Part shown: positions 24,812-35,142 of the stretch, in pieces
Position numbering within the stretch: the first letter of the stretch is position 1
How the letters are laid out: every line of letters begins with the position of its first letter
DNA from: Myxocyprinus asiaticus
Lineage: Eukaryota > Chordata > Actinopteri > Cypriniformes > Catostomidae
NCBI RefSeq assembly: GCF_019703515.2
Contig: NC_059373.1
Span: 14,830,281-14,894,280, forward strand
Length of the DNA stretch: 64,000 nucleotides
Reading direction: 5' to 3'
Translations under genes and position numbers: made by a program
The notes under the pieces: model-generated
What the model saw: the letters and a program-made list of their open reading frames with translations, nothing else
Database searches by the model: none
What the model was told of the DNA's origin: nothing

Positions 24812-26987
24812 GTTTCTGGATGAAGTTCTTGTCCTTTGAACTCAAGACAAGAGAGAACAGACTATGCGTGAGAGAGGTGCGGGAAAGACACGGGAGTTTT
24901 AATGACAAAAAGAGAGACAAGAGTTGAGTGAGAGAAAGAGAGAGAGAGAGAGAAAGACGTAGGCTGATGGGCGGAGATCAACTGATGGAGAGCGAGAGAC
25001 AAAAAAGTGGGTGCAAATGCAAATGGGATCCTGATTTTGGGTGGAAAAGCGCATGCAGAAACGTTTACGCGCAGACAACATTTTTTGGGCATCATAGGCG
25101 CGTGCAGCATTTTTGGTAATGATGATCAAATTGATGCCCACAAATGCAGGCGCCTAAAAATACCAAAAAGTACCCTGATATATAGGCCTACAATTTATTT
25201 ATTTATTTTTTGACATGGTACCATAGTACGGTATTTGGGCATGCACCATTGTAGTACCATGATATTCTTTAAAATACCCATGAAAATGGTATGTAGACTA
25301 TATCAAAGTTTGGTAAGGGAAATACCACCATCTGATACTGCATCAAATACATCTAAAATAGTATTACCCTTTTTGTAAGGGTATTATGCAGCAAATTTTG
25401 TCTAGGTAGGCTAATCACTAGGTTAATTATTTTTTAACATCTTATTTAACACATCTTTTGAGTTACAAACTGTTTTCTCGACTTCTACGTCCATTATATT
25501 CAATACCTCCAGTGTAGGTTACAATTAGGCTATTTAAGGAACAAAATGTCAGTAAGCCACCACGAGTCTGCTAAAATGACAGACTATGGGTAGTTGCCAT
25601 GGAATTTCAAACACACTGAAAAAATGATTTGTTGGCTCAACAACAGTTATGTAAGAAAATGAATAGCATCTACTTAGAAATTTATGTATATAATTTTTAG
25701 CTTGACTTAATTTGCATTACTGTATACAACACAAAATATTAATTATAAGGTGAACTTAAAGTGATACATAAAGTCAGCTCAAATATCTATGTTCCTTGAA
25801 CTTCTTTGGCTTAAAAATCCATAAAATTAAGATTTGGTTGGTACAAAACCATGGTTGTGGGCAGTACCCATGAGCTATTGTGCTTGAATAATTTAATCAT
25901 GTTTCTTTGGTCAAAAGGACCTTATGTGGGCTATTAATAAGTTGCCAATTAGTATTATCTCTTTTTAGTATTATGATGTTATTTTACAGTAATAGTGTTC
26001 ACATTGGTGAATTTGGACTGTTCAATCCATGTAATTTCTTCTTGTGCATGTGAATATGCTGAACTTGCAATTTTACGCATAATCATGTTTACTTAATGAC
26101 TGACCTACAATCAGTCATTATTTTAATTTTAGCCAATTAAATTTAGTAGAAACAATAATATAAAATGTTATTTTACAAATTACTATTAGTTGTTAAATCC
26201 AATTTGTGCGACATACCTTTTTAGGAAAATAAAGTCGAATGAACTCATACTCATGAGTTTAACTAACAAAGGTTTTCTAGTTACGTTGACATAAAATGAC
26301 CATATGTTGAATTTACATAAAAAATGTGATGCAAAAATGCTAAATATGTATTTCAAGTAAATCTAACACATAATTTTTTTGTTTCAGTGCAGTGACAGCA
26401 ATGCAACATGTTATACTTAATCTAAAACCATTTTAAACCATTTTTTTAAAAATAAAAAATGATTTGAAAATGATTGATTATTGATATACTTATTGAGAGA
26501 CTACATGGAATACGTTTTATACTTATTGAGAGACTACATGAAATTTTGTACTTTTGAAAATGCATGCACACCATGCATGTATAGGTGGTGGTAGAAAAAC
26601 AAAACAAAAAACAGAAAAAGAAAAGAAAAGCATTAAATGATTGTGTCTATTGAAAGGAATGTTAACAGTATGTAACACAAATGTCTTGAATCGGAGGAAG
26701 GACAAAGCAAAAACGTTAAAAAAAACTTCAAAGAAATGATGACTAATCACAGCACCTAAATTATACTTTCACTTAAACATCTTGGTAAGTTCTAAACTAA
26801 AATCTTACTACATAAACACTATTTGTCAACTACCCATTTGTGGGTTTTTGAATAATTAAATTGTTGTAACGACGCCACCTACTGGACATACCAGCTCAAG
26901 ACATTGAGAGGTGGATGCAAATACAAGTAGGTTCAAAAGAGAATGATTAATAAAATGGCAATAAATCACTTGAACAGCAAAAATATT
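24812..26987. other. tfap2e-ncdn intergenic region
   Basis: Probable tfap2e upstream region. GA-rich low complexity at 24920-24960, several near-repeats of GGTACCATAGTAC/ACCATGATA-type words at 25215-25330, and the inverted-repeat element listed at 25612. No gene recognised. Confidence 0.45.
25612..26392. mobile_element. Probable inverted-repeat element, CACTGAAAAAA ends
   Basis: CACTGAAAAAATGATTTG opens and a TTTTTTTGTTTCAGTG block closes an AT-rich noncoding stretch of about 780 bp. Only the terminal 15 or so bases pair. Confidence 0.5.
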
Positions 26988-26993
26988 TTTATT
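26988..26993 (-). promoter_or_regulatory. ncdn: ncdn polyadenylation signal
   Basis: AATAAA on the minus strand, 126 bases past the ncdn stop codon. Confidence 0.55.
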
Positions 26994-27118
26994 CCACATT
27001 CTGATTTACACTTTGGCCACAGAGGGCTTGCATTACAAATGTTTTGTATGTTTAATATGACAAACAGGCAACATATTATGTGCTTTGTCAGTCTTTAACT
27101 AAGCGAATTATTGAGATG

Positions 27119-30100
27119 TTAGTCCAACAAAATTCTGCTTAGCTGAGGCATACACTGAAGAGATCCACAGCCTGCAGTCTTCAACAACACACTAATGTCC
27201 TGACGGCACACAGGACTTTGCTTAGCAATCGCACACAGCACTTCCTCCAGAGCATCCTGTGATTGTTGGTCTGGGAGTTTTCCACTGGATCCCAGTAGAG
27301 TGAAGATGCTCTGTAGCCATACTTCTTCCCTGATCAAGGAGGTTATCCAGGGCTGAGCCCTAACACAGCCACCCAGAGCTTGCAGACTGAGCCTCCAGAG
27401 CTCTCCCGCCTCTTCCCAGTGTTCCTCCCAGAGAGCGCTGATCCGTGCTGGGTTAGAAGCCTGTCCTGCCTGCATAGCACTCAGGAGAAAAGACAGAGCC
27501 GAGGAGAAGAAACGACGCTGCCCAGGTTCTGCAGGGTCTGCAAAGATTTGGGAAACCTATCATTAAGGCAGCAACATGATGTTTATACTTGTTATTGTAC
27601 ACATGCTTTAAAATAGCGCATCCTGCTAACCTAGTAGTCCTATGCGAAAATCATATTCTACATAATGTGTGTGGTTTCATGCCAGGCCAGTGGGTGTACC
27701 TGCTGAAGCTGGTTTCAGTCTGCCAATCATGAGACCCAAAGTGCAACAGTTGGCTGCTAATACCAAGAGGCGTGGCTTATGAATTAGAACAGGTAGTGCC
27801 TCACTCAGCATGGTCTCCAGAGCAACAAAACAAGGATCACTCCTGAGAGGGTGAGGAGGAACAGTGCATTAAGTTGGTTGTTCAAGAAAAAAAATCTTTG
27901 CTACGTTAAATTGCAATTCAAAAGTTTTGACTTTTGTGTACCTGACTCGTTCTGGCTCAGTGATGGCAAAGTTGAGTAAAGCAGAGCACGTCGTTTCCAT
28001 ACTGGGGTCTCGGGTCCCTTTTTTCTGACTCTGACCTTTTGTAGACCCCCAACCCTTGCTCAGAAAATCCACGAGCAGTGATGGAGTATCCAGAGAAAGA
28101 AGAACTTTCCTCGGTCCATCTTCAGCTGAGAGATGACACAACGCAGGAAGAAGATATCTAACAGGGAGAATGTACAGTATGTGTACAATTTAGTCAGGTA
28201 CTTGGTAGAGGTCGACCGATATTTGATTTTGCCGAAACAATAAGCAGGTGGATAAGTCAGATAACCGATTAATCGGACGATTTTAAAATCGGTGTATTGA
28301 ACATTAACTATTTTTTTGGTCTTTCCTTACTGTGTTAGGCACGGACAAAAAGGCAACAGGAGTCCAAAATGAACAAAATCCCAGATGCAGTTTATTGTGC
28401 AACCAAAATCAGGAAAAAATAAGATTTGGTGCATAATGCAGGACTTTTAACTAAAAACAAGCCCAAAATACCAGGGACTCATATTTTGAGTCCATGGAGA
28501 AACAAACTATCAGCAACTAACACTGCTGATTTTTGCCGATAACTGATAGGTCCAAAAAGCAATTATCGGCTCAGATTAATCGGTAAAACCGATATATTGG
28601 TCGACCTCTAGTATAAGGACAGCCTAAATGTCACAAATAGCTTCAAAACATGCAAAAGAATGAGGTACACATGGGTGGATGGTGTGGTGTAGTGGTTCAG
28701 ACTTGAGGTCAGAAACCAGGAGAGAACCATGAGCACTTAAAGGGATAGTTCACCAAAAATGAAAATCCTCTCATCATTTACTCACCCTCATGCCATCCCA
28801 GATGTGTATGACTTTCTTTCTTCTGCAGAACACAAATGATAATTTTTAGAAGAATATCTCAGCTCTGTAGGTCCATACAATGCAAGTGAAAGGGTGCCAA
28901 AATTTACGCTCCAAAAAGAGCATAAAGGCAGCATAACAGTAATCCATACGACTCTATTGGTTTAATCCAAGAGCGATATGATAGGTATGGGCGAGAAACA
29001 GATGAATATTTAAGTACTTTTTTGGTTGAGATTCATCTCACTGCCCAGTAGGGGGCAGCATGCATGAAGAATGTGAATCACCAAAAACACAAGAAGAATG
29101 TGAAAGTGGTCTTTTTCTCACCCACACCTATCATATCGCTTCTGAAGACATTGATTCAACCACTGGAGTCTTATGGATTACTTTTACGCTGACTTGCGTG
29201 ATTTTTGGAGCTTCAAAATTTTGGCACCCATTCACTTTAGCACCCAGTCTTTTTGGTCCATGTTTGTGTATGGACCAAAAGAGCTGAGAAATTCTTCTAA
29301 AAATCTATGTTTGTGTTCAGCAGAAGAAAGTAAGTCACACATCTGGGATGGCATAAGGTTGAGTAAATGATGAGAGCATTTTTATTTATGGGTGAACTAT
29401 CCCTTTAATTCTAGGTTGCTCACACATTTTATGGCGACATCAAGAAAAATATCATGAAAAAAAACACTGGGCCTGGTTGTATGCCGATAAATAAAGATTC
29501 TAGATTTGACTGTCTTACCTCAAAGCAGCTTCACTGGGCCATGTCCCATCTTGGGAACTGTTGTTGATGGACATGTTTGACATCCAGTCAGCAAGCCCTT
29601 CGCCTATTCTCCCTCCCTTGAAGTGACTTTTGGCATAGCCAATGAGAAAAGGCAGGAGGTTAATTACATCCTCTTTGAGACATGAGGTTTCTTCAGCAAG
29701 CCAAGCACAGAGGGAGCGGAACGTGGCAAACAGAAATGGGTCATCATGGTGGGACTGGTCCACCTAAAGAAGACACATTTATGTTTAATATTCCATTAGA
29801 GGAAAAGATGTGTCCCATTCACTTAAAGCAATTATACTTGGAATAATAGTAATATTTATTCCTAATTCTAATGTTTAAGGACCCCATGAAATGACGAAAC
29901 AACTAAATCTGGAATCATGATTTTCTACTTGCTATTGCTAGTCGGAGGCAGGAGGTTATTAGAGGGAGGGAACATTCTCATTCTAGAAAGCGTCTGTTAA
30001 AAGTTAATTTTGTCAACGTTTAGGAGTACACATGCACACAGCCCTGAAAGCTAACAGACATGGCCTAAAAGCCACAAAACTAAAATGTTCATTTCACACG

Positions 30101-33013
30101 GTCTTTACGAAGAGTTTGCATGCACACCAATATGCTGATAACTACCAAAAAAAAAATCTGACAACGCAGGAAAACCCCATTTACATGAGATTAAGAGTCA
30201 TCCTCTGCTTTTGGCATAAAAACGTAAACAGGCATGCACACAACACTTGTGCACATTCGATAAGCTGGTAAGAACGCCGGTAAAGGTGTTTACATGCAAT
30301 GCAAAATTGGGATAATGGGTAAAAATCTACAGATTTCGTTAATTGTTTTACCTTAAACCTTACCCCGAACTAACCCTGATAAAGATGTTTAAATAACCTT
30401 ATGCGTTATCGGCTTAAGCATAACTGATGTAAGAATGAGCATGTAAACATGCTGAATGTTGTTAGTGAGACAATCTCACCTGTTTCAGGTAATAGATTAC
30501 TGCTGAGAAGGCTTCCTCCAGAACCCCTAGGACCTGCCTGCTCTGCTGAAGACTCAGCCCAGTGATGGCTGTCTGTAGTTGGGCAGGATTTGGGACCACC
30601 CCCTGACTGCAGGCTTGCTCCATAGCAGCCTCCATGATGCGATAGCAGGCAGTAAGTGTGTGCTGCAGTTGGGGGGAAAGCTCAGTGCCAGGCGGCTCTT
30701 CAAGACCCATCCTTACCTCCACACATGCCCGGTTCACCAGCAGGCAACAAAATTTAGGAGATCCCACAGAATCCCAGCCATGTAGATCCAACAGGCACGC
30801 AGATAATACTAAAACTGGGCCGAGCTGCTCTTTGCTAAGTTTACCCTGAACCAAGGGTCGCAGGGGAACCCATAGATTAGCTACAATCTCCATAAGCTCT
30901 TGGTTTTCTGATTCAGCCCCTGGTGGAGGAAGGAACTGTGGTATCTGAGAGCACATCGCTAATCTATCATGATCTGAAGCTCTGGAGAAGTTCTGAGAGA
31001 CAGACCCCAAGAGTGACAAAAGATCAGAAGAGTATCTGGTCCAAGCCCGCTCTCTTATGTTGGAAGACAGGAGGTGACCCAGCAGTGGAAGACCTTTTTC
31101 AAAGCTAAGAGTCTGTTTCTTGAGTACGGCTCTGCATAGAGCAGGAATCACACTGCGGGTAAGCAGCTGCTCTTTGCCTTGTGGTAAACCACACACAGCG
31201 CTGAGAACTTGGTAGCAGTCATGTGCCAAAGCCTCATCCAGCCTAGATATATAGGCTTGATCCGGCGCATCTGCATTGCTTGTTTTTGAGGAATCTGTGC
31301 ATGCTTCTTTGTCCAATGAAGATCTCTGGTTTGTCAGTGGAATTGTAGCTGTGAGATGTGCACCTCCATCATTGGTGTGCATGGTTTGAGATGGCGAATC
31401 CTTCTCAGATTCCTTCCCCAGTGTTTGTGGCTGTCTGTCTGTCCAGTTGGGTCCATTCTCCAGTATGCTTAGGATCAGAGGGATCGTGCTGAGGAGCTGT
31501 GGATGAGCAGCCATCTGTGGGTCTGTGCTGAGGGCAGCCAGCAGAGCAGTGCCCAGAGAGATCAACTCCTCCGGGGGCAACCCGGAGCTGTCACTGCCCC
31601 GGAATGCTGTAACCAGGAGGCGCACGGGCAGATTCAAGCCCACTGCTTCAAAAATCCGGTGTAGAGTCACACTATCTAACTGGCCTGCTGGACACAACTT
31701 TGTGATCTACAAGAGATACAGTACAAATGAGCAAACTGTTGCACTAGAGCTTACAAATCAGGGCCCAACAGCAAATCATCCTTTAGTTATAATTGGAGGG
31801 GATTTATTACTGAGGGTTTTCTTAAATTATGGGGCTTGAAGGGTGGCCCGTCAACCCAGTGGCTCAGTTTTACTTGTCCTGCCAGCATTGTCACTGGCCA
31901 TGACACAAATATGATACATATTTCTATAACAACATACTTTTTATCAAAACTAAATCAAACTGTATTTAACTAAATATCAGCTATAAATTGCCAGAAAATA
32001 ATGGCACATGGTGCAAAAAATGACTTGCTGTATTTATTCATAATATTCAACCCATTCTAGCTGTTGTTTCCAAGACTATCACAAGTCATTCTAGAAATTT
32101 CTAAAACCTCATCTATGTAAGCCAATTAGGCAACGTTACCTTAGTGACATGTTAAAATCAACAGAAAAACAGCTGCCCATACTGCCCAAGAGCGTTCCAA
32201 AGACTGTGGACTGACTTACCTTGAAAAAGAGAGGATCCGGAAATACGTTTGGACCGTTCTAATTCATTTGTTTTTGCTTACATTCTTGAAATGGTCTATA
32301 TACAAATATGTAAGTAGTTTGAGAGGATAGGAAGATTAACTTAATTGTATCTGAATATTTTACAATAAAATTAAAATATACTGTTTCTATACTTATAATC
32401 AACAACCTTAAAAGAATAAATTCATATTTTTTCCATCGTTTGTAATTTGATTACATTCGCAATGCTTCATGGGATTGTAGTTCAAGACGGTAAATACATA
32501 GTCTTGTACCTTTTGTCTTTTTGTCTGATTTTCAAATACTTTTCTGCGTCATATCAAAGTTTGTAATGGCATGATTTACCTCGGAGTTGGTTGGTTTGTT
32601 CTATGGCTTAGAACTCTTTTATAAAATCTGAAAAAAACGAATGGGGAAAAACACTTCCGGAACAAAGATGGCTGAAATAATGGGTGGGCACAGTTGCGCT
32701 CTATTGTTGAGCCATGATGATAAAGACACTAGACACTTAATCTAGCAAACAACAACCAGTTTTGGTAGTATAATGTAGCTGAGGAGGATAAGCCATTGAT
32801 GCTTACCAGGAGTAGTGCTGCTAAAGTATGGCTGTCATTCTTGGCATGAGCGAGAGTATGCAGACAGCGCTCCAGAACCTCACTCTGAGAGGCGGAAAGG
32901 CCACAGGATCCAGGTGCAGAACTGAACCCATCTGCTCCGTTTTGCTCCATATTGGGTAGATGGTGCTGGGAAGAGACTTCCTCTGGGTTGAGATAACAGC
33001 CATTCTCTGCCAT
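27119..33013 (-). CDS. ncdn: Neurochondrin (norbin), complete, 6 coding exons
   Basis: Minus-strand coding exons in order are 32807-33013, 30480-31706, 29519-29763, 27942-28157, 27700-27842 and 27119-27537. They total 2457 nt, 818 residues, against 729 in human. Diagnostic blocks are LHTLAHAKNDSHTLAALLL (exon 1), STDPQMAAHPQLLSTIP, LPLLGHLLSSNIRERAW and VNRACVEVRMGLEEPPGTEL (exon 2), LCAWLAEETSCLKEDVINLL (exon 3), LCHLSAEDGPRKVLLS (exon 4) and VLAANCCTLGLMIGRL (exon 5). The family is a cytosolic alpha-helical, armadillo-like neuronal protein that binds mGluR5, restrains CaMKII phosphorylation and promotes neurite outgrowth. The extra length is mostly a Ser/Thr-rich segment in exon 2. The ATG at 33013 was chosen because MAENG lies where other neurochondrins start. 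An upstream in-frame ATG at 33055 (MPRYLV) is possible but sits among likely UTR splice signals. Confidence 0.95.
28208..28614. mobile_element. Inverted-repeat DNA element with GAGGTCGACCGATAT ends
   Basis: Left end TAGAGGTCGACCGATATTTG, right end CGATATATTGGTCGACCTCTA, about 405 bp. Inner sequence is rich in repeated ATCGG/CCGAT words. ncdn intron 3. A truncated relative is at 35820-36042. Confidence 0.8.
28737..29408. mobile_element. TTAA-flanked inverted-repeat element, copy 6 (long form)
   Basis: TTAAAGGGATAGTTCACC to GGTGAACTATCCCTTTAA, about 672 bp, one of the best preserved ends in the window. ncdn intron 3, next to a truncated tRNA-type SINE head (about 28672-28735, GTGTAGTGGTTCAGACTTG). 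Confidence 0.9.
32221..32482 (-). promoter_or_regulatory. Possible intronic ncdn promoter and noncoding first exon (ZNF143-type motif plus strong donor)
   Basis: Inside ncdn intron 1 the minus strand carries AACTACAATCCCATGAAGC (32464-32482), a close match to the ZNF143/SBS promoter motif. About 240 bases downstream comes a consensus donor AAG/GTAAGT with the exon edge at 32220. The intervening ATGs run straight into stops, so such an exon would be noncoding. On the opposite side ACTTCCGG (32653-32660, ETS) and AAGATGGC (32665-32672, YY1) occur together on the plus strand. The sequence shows motifs only; transcription is not shown. Confidence 0.35.
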
Positions 33014-33490
33014 CTTCAGTGCCAACCTATAAACAGCCACCAGATACCTGGGCATCAGAAGTCATGTCATTATTATCTACTTCAGGTTCTAGTCCAAATC
33101 CATCCACATGGTGCCTAAAGTTTAGATCAGTGTCAGACAGACAATTTTCCACTATGGGCGGCAAAACACATTCGATGACAACACAAAAGAACCATAGGAT
33201 TTAATTACATGTCTACATTATATTCAGGCAACGTGTTTAAACGTTCACATGTTAAATGACCGTTGCTTTAGTTATAAAGTGATTTAATTGTATTAGGAAG
33301 AACTAATCTGTTAGTAAGCAATTGGCCATCTGGGAAGCAAGCGACTCAACACTAAATACATTATTAAAACAATTTTCAAGAGATATGAATGACCTAGCCG
33401 TTATAGGCTACTGCAACACAGAATAAGTAGATAACAAACCTGGGTAACGTACACACACGTTAAAGCTACGTGGAGAGACGACACGACAAA

Positions 33491-33500
33491 TCTCGCGAGA
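33491..33500. promoter_or_regulatory. TCTCGCGAGA promoter palindrome between ncdn and med30
   Basis: A perfect TCTCGCGAGA 10-mer lies in the head-to-head gap between ncdn and med30. This element is known from TATA-less, often bidirectional, vertebrate housekeeping promoters. On the minus strand a CAG/GTTTGT donor follows about 50 bp downstream (exon edge near 33441), fitting a noncoding ncdn first exon. Assignment to ncdn is inferred. Confidence 0.55.
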
Positions 33501-33849
33501 TTTACTGGAAACTAAGAAGAATACATCATTTCAAAATAAAAGCTTTCGATAAACGGAATAAAAGACCAAAAACACATTAAAAGTCTGTCTGTTGTTCATA
33601 CACTATTTGAGCACAAAACTGTTTGTGAATCATTTTCACGATTACCAAGTAACTCTATTACAAACGTCAAGTTTCACTTTGTGTGTGTTTCCGTGAAAGC
33701 ACATAATAAAAACATGTTTTTTTTTTTTTTTTTTACCCCGAGGTTAGCCTAAACGCGAGACTGCTGATAAACAGAAAATAATGGATTTCTATTTGTGACG
33801 GTTGTAAAGGTACCTTTATGCAGCACAGGAAACCGGAAATGACGAAACA

Positions 33850-33979
33850 AGTGACGGATAATGGTCCTCTGTTTGAAACTGAAAGCGAGCGAGGGGAGAA
33901 CTCCCGTGTTTTTTAGTAGGTTTTGCTGTTATCTACTAGAATACAACTACTTAAGACAAGGAACAAAACAATAAGCGCA
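33850..33979 (+). promoter_or_regulatory. med30: Candidate noncoding first exon of med30 ending in a GTGAGT donor
   Basis: The med30 ATG at 38853 directly follows a splice acceptor (polypyrimidine then AG), so its 5' UTR must lie in an upstream exon. The best upstream donor seen is GCA/GTGAGT with exon edge 33979. It sits close to the ncdn promoter region and in a relatively GC-rich stretch. The start coordinate is a guess. The resulting intron would be about 4.9 kb. Confidence 0.35.
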
Positions 33980-34227
33980 GTGAGTATTTCCACAGAGTGC
34001 AGAGTAAATACAGTACACTTATTTTGAAGCACAGAATGGGCGGCGTTGACAGTTCATTCATTTCAGTTTCATGCGTCTGTCTGATGCTGTCCATCTTAAA
34101 CAGTAGTGCACAAGTGTTAATCCCTAGCATGTTATTTCCTCTCTTTAATGCTCATTAAATTTCAGATGAGCATGCAACAGAAGAAATTACACCCAGCTTT
34201 TTTCTTTTGACTAATATAAATAAATAT

Positions 34228-34242
34228 AATAATAATAATAAT

Positions 34243-34300
<58 letters not shown>

Positions 34301-34301
34301 A
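34228..34301. repeat. (AAT)n(AT)n(GT)n compound microsatellite
   Basis: AAT units, then about 20 AT units, then GT units. Probable med30 5' intron. Confidence 0.95.
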
Positions 34302-34485
34302 TAGTATATGTACATACATACAATGCTGGGCAGATTACTTCTGGAATGTGATCCATTACTTATTGCAAATTACATGACTTAACATATACAGTAATCAGTA
34401 ACCTAAATTCAATAATCATTGAATATTTTAATGAAAATCTAATCATTCATTTTAAATGGATCAAGTATGCACCTTTCCTTTGTAA

Positions 34486-34489
<4 letters not shown>

Positions 34490-34540
<51 letters not shown>
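34490..34540. repeat. (AT)n microsatellite
   Basis: About 25 AT units in the probable med30 5' intron, followed by two near-copies of ACAGGGC(T/A). Confidence 0.95.
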
Positions 34541-34542
<2 letters not shown>

Positions 34543-34774
34543 GGTACAACAGGGCACAACAGGGCTAAAGGCACACATTGAGAAAAAAATGGCTTTTTTT
34601 CTGGTCACAAAATGTATCAAGATTGAAAAAATACTTTATTTTTTATTGAATAGTGATGGAGCAACACAATTTGTGTTAAAAGCGTGTTTTATTGAACGGC
34701 AAGATGCCTTATCATTTCTTGATATTTTCAATCACATTTGGCATTTCATAAAATCTCAAGTATTGTATATACAG

Positions 34775-35142
34775 AGCCTGGGTAGCTCAGCAAGTAAAGA
34801 CGCTGACTGCCACACCTGGAGTCACGAGTTTGAATCCAGGGTATGCTGAGTGACTCCAGTCAGGCTTCTTAAGCAACCAATTGGCCCGGAGTTATGTAGG
34901 GTTAATCTCCTCATGGTCGCTATAATGTGGTTCTCGGTGGGGCTCGTTGTGCGTGGATGTCATGGAGAATAGTGTGAAGCCTCCACACGCACAAGGTCTC
35001 CACAGTTATGTGCTCAACAAGCCACGTGATAAGATGCGCGGATTGACGATCTCAGATGCAGAGGCAACTGAGATTCGTCCTCCACCACCCAGATTGAGGC
35101 GAGTCATAGCGCCACCATTCCAAAATTGGGGAGAAAAAAAAA
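34775..35142 (+). mobile_element. tRNA-derived SINE
   Basis: The head GCCTGGGTAGCTCAGCAAGT has a tRNA A-box (TAGCTCAGCAAGT), and GAGTTTGAATCC 50 bases on is a B-box, so an internal RNA polymerase III promoter is visible. A tRNA-unrelated body follows and the copy ends in an A-rich tail near 35142. It is in the probable med30 5' intron. Confidence 0.78.

Noticed and set aside
31525..31839. Plus-strand frame of 104 codons over ncdn exon 2
   Set aside because: It is the antisense shadow of the neurochondrin reading frame, whose minus-strand translation matches the family.
32673..32750. Short MAEIMGGHSCALLL frame after the ETS/YY1 motifs
   Set aside because: Stops after about 25 codons, no donor found, no homology recognised.
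33014..33055. Longer ncdn start MPRYLVAVYRLALK
   Set aside because: The frame is open, but the stretch contains possible splice signals (CCCAG/GTATCTG, TTTATAG) and the family start corresponds better to MAENG at 33013.
34775..34845. Possible functional tRNA gene
   Set aside because: A- and B-box are present, but the acceptor arms do not pair well and a SINE body with an A-rich tail follows.
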